A DNA stretch of 64,000 bases from Apoda limacodes. Lineage: Eukaryota; Arthropoda; Insecta; Lepidoptera; Limacodidae. This document shows, in pieces, positions 34,001 through 46,000 of this stretch (position 1 is the stretch's first letter; the number at the start of each line of letters is the position of its first letter). The stretch covers positions 9,486,001-9,550,000 of the forward strand of contig OX291544.1 in NCBI GenBank assembly GCA_946406115.1, given 5' to 3'. The position numbers and the translations under genes are program-made. The notes under the pieces are model-generated. The model worked only from the letters and a program-made list of their open reading frames with translations. It searched no databases and was not told the origin of the DNA.

Positions 34001-37000
34001 TTGAATATTTTTTGTCTTGGTACAAATAAATATTTTCAAGATTTTTTTTTACTTTTACTAAGTAAATATTCTCTTACGTCTATAGGGAGAGGATCATTTT
34101 CTTGGAGTTAATGAATTTGATTTGATACAAAGCAAATTGCCTTTATTTGTTTTTCCCGTGTATCTATGAGCAAATCTGACGTGGGCGAACTATGGCTACA
34201 GTTCCAGCTTGTTATACAAAATTTGCTAATCATCAAAGAGTTATCGTAGGAATCCCACGCCGACAAAATTCCGAATTTAGCGCAGGCGGAGCTGCGGCCA
34301 TAACCTAGTTTTTTATTATTTAGCTTATATAGCTAACTTAAATTTTAAATCAAATGAAATCAACAAATAAAAGTTAAATTTATTTTGTTAATAACATTCT
34401 TCAACAAGGCTATAATTAATAAACTTTGGTAATTAAAAGGGGCGTATGGGTGGAAAAAAAACTTAGTTTTGTCTCTTTTAATCTTTTAAGAAATTTTTTT
34501 TTTGTATGTTTTGTATATTGCAATGTTCTATACATTGCCAAATAAATGTCTATGTGTTTGTCTATTATTATTCATCAGTTACCTATAGAAGAGAATAATC
34601 ACTTACAATGGGTCTATTGTAGAGGTGGCTGTCTTCATAGAAGTTTTCGTTCTGTTGAGTACTCAGCGATCTCTTTTCCATCATGGGAACTGGAGGTAAG
34701 GGTGTGCTGAACAAAATAATGCTAAATGTTAAAATCTGTAACAATTACCAAGTCAGTAGATGATAGATTCTGCATAAAATACTTAATTGACATTACAAAT
34801 AAAACCGATTACGATCTGAGTTACCACTTTAGCGTAATAAGTGTATGTATCGGCAACACCGGTATCTAAACTGGTCTTTGTACTACACGCGGCTAAGGGT
34901 GTGTTTGTGTGTGTGGGTGTGTGTGCTAGGCGACTATGTATATCACTTGCAGAGCGGGCGCCGCCTCGTCAGTATTACTCAAAATCTAGTACAACGACCT
35001 CGGATGCGCTGTCTGTACTATTTTGATATCTAAGAGTTTTCCTTTTCGTCACCATATTAATTTTGGTGTTGTAGTTTTTAGTATAGGATATTATCTATGG
35101 AACAACAAACCGACGTACGGCCTGTTGTGTCCTCATATTATGCGGTATAAATGGGACAAAAAATTATGTATTATAAGTAGTTTAGTATAAGTGGTTTATA
35201 AGTTTCTTAGATGAGATATCTACTTACCTCAAAGTTTAATCGCAGATATCAACAAAAAAAAAACTACATGTTAAACTTACTTGACAATACTCTCTGATAG
35301 CTGTCGTCTCGCTCGTGCCAAGCCCGGGCCCAGATTTTGTCTCAATTGAGTGAACCTCTCCACCAATCTCCTTTAACATGACAAAGTTTAAATTTTAGTC
35401 ACGTTTTGTTGACAAGTGTAAAACTCATTGAATGACCTGTATGATTTATATTAGATTGTTCTGTTGATCATTAATAAATGCGTTTTATGCTGAGTATGAC
35501 AGCATTGCATTGTCAATAGATAAATATTTAAAAATTAAATGCCTACACAATGTCATAGCTCTCTATGCCCAGGTTTTCTTGTCAACAAAACGTGACTTAT
35601 AGATTTTATTAAAATATCATAAATCAAAGCAAAGTGAATATTAAAAAACAATTATCTGGACTAGAAGGGTTTTTTGTTCTCGAATTGTTGCTGCACTATT
35701 TTTATCAAAAAGTTTCTATATCATTATTTCTCACCTATGCAACGGCTTTACTTCATCTGGCGCCAACCTGCCATGCAGCGTTAGCCCAGCATCCACCACC
35801 ATAAGCTGCGAGGACACCAGTCTCCTCAACTTAGCCGCCGCGGCTGCCTCTCTCGGTGTCGCATTCCTAGAGAACTCCGTGCTAAGGAACGCTTGCTCAT
35901 ATTTAGTTATACCACCTTGAACATTTGCATCTATAGTCCCTTGTAATCTCATCGAGAATGGATTTATGTTCCGTGTTGGATCGTTCGTATATTGCGATAT
36001 GAGGCTGCGTAACTCGCGTTCTGTTGCTTCCATTGTTTCGCAGGCAAACTATCAAAAAAAAAAATTTAACAGGTTAATAAAAAGAATTCATTGAATATTA
36101 TTTACGCACCCTATAATGTCAACACTTACCTCTACAGGTGGGATTTCTTCAACAGACCTTGAAATTACTTCCGACCACCGCAGTACACCTGGAAGTGTAT
36201 TATCTGTGACTAGAGTTGTGCGCTCAATCCATAGGCTCTGCAGAAAAAGGTAATAAAATCAATCATTTTACATATGTCTTAAAAAAAAAAAACAACAAAA
36301 ACTAGAATTTGGTCGAACGAGAATAACGAGTTGGTAAATAACTTTGAAGAATTGACGCGAAAGGAGAGGCAACGTGGCAATTAGGAGTTGTTAGAAGCCT
36401 TCTTCAATTCGAATATATAAACTAAAAACCTTGAATTCGTTATCCTTGTCGATGGGAGGTTTCTGTAGCGGCCTGTCACACAGGAATGTGTCGACGTCAT
36501 TACACGCGTAGAACCGTTTCACTTGTTCCGGCGCACCTTGAGGCCAAGTCCGACGCGCCGCTACCGGCTTCACGTTACAGATTTGAATATCTAGTGGGTC
36601 AAATCAAAAATAGCTAATATGTGTTGTACATAACAAAATAATGAATTGTAATTGTAATTAAAATAAAAAATAGTAATGTCATACGCTAATAGAAATCATA
36701 TTCTTAATAACAAATTTAGTTCACTCAGTTACCTCTTTTTTTATACATTATATGAAGTGTTGCCGTTGAAATCCTACACCGATAACCGAATTTAGGGCGG
36801 GTGGAACCGCGGGCAAAACCTAGTTAAATTAATGAATTAATTGAACCCATTTACCCATTTTTTCTTTTATATTATTTGTTACTGTAAAAAATAAAATGTC
36901 TTGAAAAAAAAAAATGGGTATGACATTTTCAATAATTTCATTTAGGTTTTGATGTGAATCGGTTTCAGTGTGTTGCTTCTTCTTTTAATCGAGTAATGTC

Positions 37001-40000
37001 ACGCATGTTCAATACTAGTCTTCCATACAACACTTCAATACCAACTTTATTACATCAAGATATAAAGGGCGCCCCACTCTAGAGTTTCTTCAAAAAAAGG
37101 GCAAATTCCTGTTTAAAAGGACATTAATTATGCTCCCTTAAATAATACAAAGTTTTATATGTAGATAAAATTACTTAATGAAACACAAAAAATCTACTTT
37201 TTTAACATTGCATTACATGAACTCACACTGTCCTTCGGCAGCTATGATTGAATCGTCGGGCGGTGTATTCCGCATCAGTATATGCGCTGAGACATATTCT
37301 GACTGCAGGCGCTGAGTGAAAGCGCCGATACGTTCGTAGTCCAAGCCGCGGTACACAAACTGTTTGTTCTGTCAAAAAAATTTAAAGGATATTTTTGTTA
37401 GTCGTTAACATCAAGACGAATTTATAAGTTTTCCCTGCAGGTGCCGCGGCCATCAGGTTGTAGGGCGTGGAAGTAATTTCAGTTCCCTGGACTTAGGACC
37501 CGGGTGTACATAAGGGCCGCTTACGTACATTATTATATACCTTTTACTTAAAAGTTAGATTAGCCGAAAGTGCTTCGGCTCCTGAGCAAGCCCCTAATGA
37601 GAACTTGCGTAAATTTCCTTGCATACTTTGCAATATCTCAATATTCTATAAAAATTTGTAGACAATACAGCAAAATTAAATTACTGTAACATATACGAGG
37701 CATTGCATAAACTCCTTCATTGAAGTACTCAGGGCCTGATTGCTGCTCCTACTCTGTCGAGTATTGTCACGCATGTTCAATACTAGTCTTCTTTACAACA
37801 CTTCAATACCAACTTAATTACCCCAATATATAAGGGGCACCCCATTCTAAAAAACCGCCTTAGACCAATGGTGCTCAACTATGGATCGTAACTTCGACAG
37901 TCGAATTAGAAAAGCATTTGATCGAAATTAATGTGCCGGCCTCCTTAACACACCGTCATTGAAACTTACCGACTTCATAAATACAAAACATCAACTTACC
38001 CTTACAAATAAGGGACACCCCATTCCGTAGAAGCCAACCCTGAAGTACTCTGGCTCTGGTCGTAGCTCTGACAGCACCGAGTCAAGGAATGTCGCATGTG
38101 TCCGTAGGCAGTGAGCCAATCTAGCGTAGTCACACAATTTTGCTTCGTATAAAGTTGCTAATTCTCGAAGTAAGGGTAGTCCCTTTTCCCAGCACTATAA
38201 AAAAAGTTTAAATACCGTTACAACTAAAATTGATCTTATTAGCATAGAATGCTTAAAAATCTGTGTAACTGGGAACTACACTTAATACGTCAAGAAATGC
38301 AAGTGATACACAGGTAATTTCATTTTATAATCAACGTAATGACGTTTTAATTATTTTTGTTGTGTTGTTCGTGGTAGGTCACCGCACATATAAGTTTTAC
38401 TTGTTTTGTTTTAATTAACAAAATAATACGAATGCTTCTTATTCCGTACCTTTCCGCGGTCAAAATACTGCAGTACTTGATTGTATAGAGCCTCTTTACG
38501 TTTCCACTCTGGTGTCTCGGGATATTCCGGGTCCACGCCTATCTGGTCGCTATCCCAACTCAATGTTTCTGCATACAACTGAAATCAAACAGACAAATAT
38601 TGAAAACTTGTAAAAATGAATAAATGCTGAGTTTCTTGTCAGCTCTTCTCAATAGGAAACGCCATTGTGAACTGGTAGTAGAAGAAAAATTCTAATTTCG
38701 ATTCTATTTATTTGAAATACGAGGTTATATTTCCAATAGTTATCTTACCATCGAGCCGCTCATAGATATCTTTAATCCCCAAATAAAAGTAAAGTAATGA
38801 AATGTAATGAAAAGTAAAGTACATATATATATTTGATTTTTACCAATAGTGTGCATCCAGCTTCGACGAAGTTGTCGGACGCAATGTGCAAGTCGTGAAG
38901 TTTGTACACATAACGTAAATACATCTCTTTACGATCAATTTCATTTTTGTAAAAATTCTGTAACAAAAACAAATTACATATACTTAAAAAGCTCACTGTT
39001 ATTGTTCATTTTATAGTTCTCGTATTAAATTCTTTTACGTAATGAAAAATTCTTAAAACACAATGTAGGTATAGAAAAATATTTATAAGTACACAAATTG
39101 TCAATTATTTATTTCAACTCCGCAACCTGCTACGATACACTGCGACTTCTTAGTCCTTACGTTACATCTGAACGATAAAGCCATAAATAAATACGAGTAG
39201 ACCATAAAGACATCATGTGTATTTATTCTTTACTGTAGATTTTAATTACCTGTCGGATAAAAAAAAGAATTGTAGGTAAAGTTCTTACAGCATTAAGTAC
39301 ATAGCTGCAATTATATGGCTTTAAAACATGGTACATGGAAGATAGAATCGAGTCTAATATACTTTTAATATTTTTTTTTAACAGTTAATACTCCTTGTAT
39401 TGTAGTTTTAAAGACAGGGGTCGTTATCGTTTCCAGCAGCAGGTTGATGTAAATAATATTCTCTGAAAAACGTAATATTGTTGGATATTTTAGTGGTTAC
39501 AATAGATACTTAAGAGCGACCCATGTGTAACTTACATAATATCAGCTTGTTAATTAGGAGTTGCCAGTATTAAGGCATAGACAATATATTGTAAATATTA
39601 ACTTGCACGTATGTTGATAAGGAAATAAAATAATAAGCAGAATTGCAAGGCCTAACTTCAGCCTTTACTATTGCAAAACAAATATATCCACGTAGCTACA
39701 GGAAAGCACGCACTATTATATATGTATTTAAGATGCAGTTAAGTTATTATTTAGTTACTCCTAAAAGCAGTCAACTCAGTTAACTCCTTAAACTTCTAGT
39801 TCAAGACAAGCGGTTACTCTGTAAGTTACTCATAAGTACTTATTGTAACTTAACTGCAAAACAAACAACAATATAAACTGGTCAGTTGATCTGAGGGCAC
39901 GGTAGTAGGTAAAAGTTCATTCACTGTTAAAGTTAGAAACTTAGCTCGGCATGAGATTTGATAACTTTTTGACAGTGCAAGCCATATGGTCTCGTCTTGG

Positions 40001-43000
40001 CAACATTTTACATTGGGATAATTATTTACTTCAACCTGCTGTTGAAAACATAATGACCATATAAGTATATTAGACTCGATTTCTGTAGTTTGAACGTATA
40101 TTTTCTTCGTGTATTTGCGGCTTGCACCCGGCAGAAAATACATTTTTCTTTCAACTACGTAGTATTATTTATCACTACAAAACCGATCATAAAGGACGTA
40201 TTTTTTCCTTAGAACCAAAACGGTGCAGAAATGTTTTATGAAATCACACAGTTTATCATTAATGCACTGTTTCATTTTAGATATAAATTTACCACAGAGG
40301 TATGTCTCCCATTAAGTTTAATATAAATGTATGCATTAGATCAATAAAGTACTGACTGAAACTAAAAATCAGCTGAATAAAACAGACTTGGTAAAAAGAA
40401 AACTGATGGCGCGCATTTTGTACTGTTACGGACGGACAGCAACAGTAACGTTGCACCGTCGACATACGCGCAAAAAATGAACTTTCAAAAAACTACGCAA
40501 CAAGTTTTATCAAAACTCAAAGTTGCTAGTTCCTGAAAATGTCACGGCTTCTGTGGAGCTACTGTCAGAACGTGACTTTTCGATTTTTTTACAATACTGT
40601 AAAGTGAACCACATGTGTTTTTTGGTTCTCACATGTTCATTTCTAGACATAAATGTATGCCAATTGATTTTATATACTATGCAAAACACAACAGACGTAG
40701 TAGTAAAATAAAAAATGTAAAAAGTCAAAATTTGTACTAAAAGTTCGAAAACAGATTTTGAAGCCTCATATTTATATGAAATTGAGCAGCCAATCAGAGC
40801 ACAGACGAAAGTGGGAGAATGGCTCGGAACAAAAACACCATTGAAAAATATTAAATTACTGGCTCGGCCCAATATTAAATTAGAAAGTTCGAGGTAAAAA
40901 TCTGGAAAATACCGGTTTGAACTGGTTATTGGGTTTCCAAAATAAAACAACGTTCTCTGATTGGTCTAAAATAAATGATTTGAACATTTCCTCTTAGACA
41001 AAAAAGTATAAAAGGAGACGCAATTTTCATACAGTATGCAGTGAAAGTTCAACAGTTCCAGGAAAATAAGTGAAGAAACCAACTGAAGAAAGAACAAGTT
41101 ATATATATATGTCAAGAAAGAACCAACATTTTTATAACTCAAGATTACTTCAAGAAAGAAGTAACATTTTTATAAATCAAGAAAATTCGTAGAAGTTAAG
41201 TAAAATCAGTGAAGCGTAAATTAAAATCACGATTTTAAAGAAAGTGTTTGTAATTTATAGATAAGTGTTTGTAAATTATAATTTTGAAAAATGTTAAATG
41301 AGTTGTCCATATAAGTGTTAATTGCGTTTAAGGCAATTATAAGCTGTTGCAAGCAGAATCCAATTTGTTTCATTTTTTCAATTTTACAGTGGGCTTTTTC
41401 AGAGCCCACATTTCTATAAACCTACAGTCCACTAGCTCTGTCCGCAACATGTACCATTGTAAAACTTTGACACCTCATATTTAGCAAGATAAGTTCAGAA
41501 AAATTGAAAAGACAGCGATAGGGACATGAATTTAATTCCTGAAATTATAAAAACAGCTGCAAATTAAATTGTAAATAACCTTTTGCCGCAAATGTCGCGG
41601 GATACATATTTAAAATTTTATTAAGTGGTAAAACGAAAGCAGTGTCAAAACACGGTCCGAAAGTGTGTTTCCAACGTATTTCAGTGAGATGTCCAAAAAA
41701 ATGAGATCTTCATTGTGGTCTAAATTTTCAATACTCCAAATAAACATCGCTTCAGAAGTGGCTATCAGATAGATAGATGAGTTAAAAGTCGAGAGTGCTC
41801 ACAGCTCAGGATATAGAAACATTTTTGAATGAAGCATCTGACAATAAACATTGGGCAACAAAGATAAGTTTTAGGTATATAATCTAGATGTTGACAATTT
41901 ATGACCGGTATAAACACTGTTAAGTGCAAGTGTTTAATAGAAGTACATTGCCGGCTAAGTAGTATAACCACTTGCGACATGTTTGAAGTTTTTCTAATCA
42001 CCCGGCAATGTATTTCTACTAAATACTTGCCCTAATAATGCCTTATTAATGCACTCATAATACTCCTGCATTAATAACTCACTTTGCGCTCGATGCAACA
42101 ATCTACTATTAATCAATCGACATTGTTTGATAGTACATGATATAGATACACAAGCCGATTTTTGTAAATAACTGATTTTCAAGCGCTGTGTTTAATAATA
42201 ACTAACAAGCAAGTTAACAGTAGCAGCCATCCTTTTGTCCCTGTGCTCAGCGCCTTGCATGACGGCGCGGTAGTCCAGTAGTCTCTCCAAAAGGCGAGTC
42301 ACGCAACCGATGAAAGCGGCGCCAGCTTCTCGCCAACCCTCGGTCGATACACGCTCCATTAACCTATTCAGCGAGAAAAGCTATGAGAAAATCTTCATCT
42401 TATTCTCGACACTAGTTTACTAAGACCATTACGACACCTATCCCCACATAAGTTGTCAGTTAATTTACGTACATCAACTGTTGCGGCGAACAGTTTACAA
42501 TTTTCGTAACCTTTTGGTTCCCCCGATGCCTTAACGACCCACAAACGTGGTCGTGAGCCAATCACTGTACCAGGCACAAATAGGACTCGAGGCAACTTTT
42601 ACAAATTGTAAAACTAAATATTTTTCTAATTGATTTCAACAAGAGAACAGTTTTAAAACATACTTACACTGAACTTAAATGCTCCCTGAACAAATGAAGC
42701 ATGAACAGTAAGAACACATTATTTTAAAACAGGAGTTACATAACGCTTGTACAATGTAATATGGGATACGGCTACTTTCTACCATCGCACCGCTCGCCAT
42801 CGGCAGGGAATTCATCCTTACACCTTAGATCCTAAATGGTCACGTACAGTGAGGTTTCATAGGAACTTCCAACTGCAAACGATTAGGTTGTGGTATGAGC
42901 TCCCTGCCAAGGTTTTCTCTAAGGACTTTAGTATTGGGTTCTTCAAGAAGTTATTTGATTGTAGGGTCTTCGTGGAAGCGAGAAATGCAAAATGCATAGT

Positions 43001-46000
43001 GCCCATGAGAAAATGAGATAGAAGAAAATGGCCGAAAATGTCAATAATTACATCGATAAGCGCTGATATGAGCGGGTCTATTTTTAAATAGAATATTTAA
43101 ATTACAAATTTGGTATCTTGTGAGCCGAGTTTTAAAATTACAAGTCAAAATAATCCGAATTAATACACGTTTACGTTACCGGTAGGTAATTTATGATTTT
43201 TTACTGCTTTGTTATTAGTTATATTTATCGAATTTATCCAAAAAAATAACGTAAAAATCAATTTTAATTGTAGTTTACATATAATACCATATTTCATTGC
43301 TAAATCAATATTTGGGGGATATGTTGTGTAAAATATGTAATCATTTAGTTACGATAAAGATTGACTTAGCACTGATCGATAATAAACCCAAGTAACAAAT
43401 TAATGTTGTATAATAGTTGAGTAAACGTTTTTCATTTTCTGTTTGTTCCACAAGGTAGGTGGTATAAACGTAGTTGTAGACGTTTATACAACGCGAAATA
43501 GTAGACACATTCAGTCCATTGCATCGTGTTATCAAAAACAAAATTTAAACGGTAAGTTATAATTTTCATAACTAAATTTACATTTACTTTACAATATTTA
43601 CTCGCGAACAGAATGTAAGTGAAATAAATGTGTGTGTGTGTTCTCATGGGAACCTTAGTTTGATGATTATATATAGGTGTGTTGTTGTGATATTTTTTGC
43701 GCCCCCTCGAATTCCTTGAAATTCAATTATTGTAGATTAGTATTAAGAATTTGTTTTTATACTAAAATACCAGCCATCTTGTCAAAGTTAAGAAGCGACT
43801 TCTATACATCAATTATAGAATGAAAAAGTCGCATAATGCGGTTTCTGCGTCCAAGATGATCGGCCATGATAAATTATTTTAGAGTTCCGTGAGATAATAA
43901 ACACTATGAACAGAGAACCAGCAAACGCGGTATTTTATTGTCATTTAGGTTTCTTTAGAATAATAAACATCAATTAATAAGTAGGACGTAACTAACTTAT
44001 TAGTAGGTAATCAAATTAATATGTGTAACTATGCTTGTATTGCATTTACTATGCAGATTTTTTTTAATTTTGCTTAAATTCGTGAACTAATTAATTATTT
44101 AATCTAACTAATTGTTATACTGGAAAGTTGAAAAATGTATGGCAGAAAAAAGGTTATTTACAGTCCTCTCTTTAAATACGATTAGTTTGACATGTGTCTA
44201 AGAGAGGTAACTAATAAAGACATTTCTATTGTTATCTGGAATAGAGGTTTTTAATAGTTAGGTAACGCGTTTCTACAAAATAAAAAAAATCTGATGTTCA
44301 ATACTAAACGAAATTCTTGTTAGTTATTTCTTACTAAATAGGTTCATCTTGTGACCATTTGTTTTATTTTTTTGAGTTCCTTCATTGATGCCGAATCCAC
44401 CCCAGAGCTAATGGCACGATTTTGTTAATACCACGTTTATATTAATTAATCAGCGGTTGGGATATAATACCAATATACCATTACCTACATCTTAAATTAA
44501 TTGTTATACAATTTATCGAATATTATTTACTAAAGAACATGGGTCAAAATATAAATAAACATGGTAAGTTAATCAGCTGATCGTAAACTCTGTATACAAA
44601 TGTGACCTATTTTATTTTATTTTAACATTTTGGACCCACGTCCCTTAGAATAAAATTGATTAAAATATAATTGCGTAACAGAAAAATAGCTCCTAATGAT
44701 AAAAATGACTTTTTGATTATTTTTCAGGTGAAGTAAATTGGATGTCAATAAATTATGGTAGTGTTTTTGCATGTCGATAAATTTGTAACTCGGAATGATT
44801 TAAAAAGCCTCAAAAGGTGTAAGTCAAAAATCAACAACATTGTGAACCGGAATTCAAAAACTAGTATTTCATAACTTTGACGATTCAAAATTGTTTGTAA
44901 AATCCTAATTTGAATAAAAAAAATTGACTTTTGACTTTTACCTATATCATTATCATTGTTTTTCTGGTTACAATATCTATAACTACCTACTTGCTTTTCA
45001 GTTGCAACATGACGTACAAAATAGTGGAAACCCTAGAAAAGGGCAAAAGAACATTATATTACGTACCAAATGATTGGGAGAACAATAATATTTTGCATTG
45101 GCCAAAATTTAAAGTAGAAACATTGATTGCTATAGAGGATTCGATGAAATGCCGAGTAAACAACACAGGACTGGTATCATTAGCAAGTGCAGAAGTTGAA
45201 TTAGCCAACATGATCGCAAAAAGCGACACAGAGTCCGAAGAAACCCAAAATAACAAGTCACAAAATGTCAAATGTAACCATAATATACAAGATTAGTGTG
45301 GCTCCAGTTACTGGCAATAGTGTGCCATTTGTCAATATGTAATCATTAGTATTTAAACATCTAAAAGAAGTAATAAATGACATGGAATGCCACCACGCCG
45401 CGGTCAACCAGCGATACAATAAATTTATTTTGTTTGCAACGTACGCATTACTATAACGGGTTGTTATTGGTTTACAAACAAAACTATCAAGGAGATGATT
45501 ATCATAAAGTGCTGAATAGACTATATATTTTTTCTTACTATTAACATTTCCGTAAATTAAATGTGTGTTATATATATATATATAATATTCTTATTAATAT
45601 TTTTTTATATTAATATAATTTGTATAATACATATACTTATTAGGTCTCAGGTAAAACAAAAGCTGTGGTGGTGCTTCTTGTTTTATAGCATTTAATTTTT
45701 AGAGTTATTTAAACAAAAACATATTTACAAATACTTAGTGTCTGAATAAGTTCTATTATTTCTTTTTTATTCCTATAAAATAGGTACGCGTGAAACTTTT
45801 TAAAAATTCAGTTGCTCTTACAAAAATATTCCTCAATAAATACGTGTTTAATTAAAAAAACTGGTTGCCTGTAAAGTCGGTATACGGGCGAAAGTTTTAC
45901 GTGACAATGATTTTATGTCTGTCTCTCTCGCTCTTAGGCGGGCGCGTGCCTCTCACTCGCTCTCATTGTGAGCGCATAACGTGAGCGGAGCGTAACGCAG

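Larger units (their letters stand above)
38958..42206. other. Large intron between exons 14 and 15
   Basis: Contains the inverted repeat at 39346-40080 and the promoter-like array near 41000. Open frames at 39850-40143, 40510-40950, 41227-41409 and 41765-42001 show no recognisable family. Otherwise AT-rich. Confidence 0.4.

Noticed and set aside
34841..35033. Additional spg exon between exons 22 and 23
   Set aside because: Segment is a (GT)n-like tract with GC-richer flanks; minus-strand frames contain stops, and exons 22 and 23 join in phase without it.
40510..40950. 146-codon minus-strand open frame as a gene
   Set aside because: No recognisable motif, no splice or promoter support on that strand, and it overlaps the plus-strand promoter-like array.
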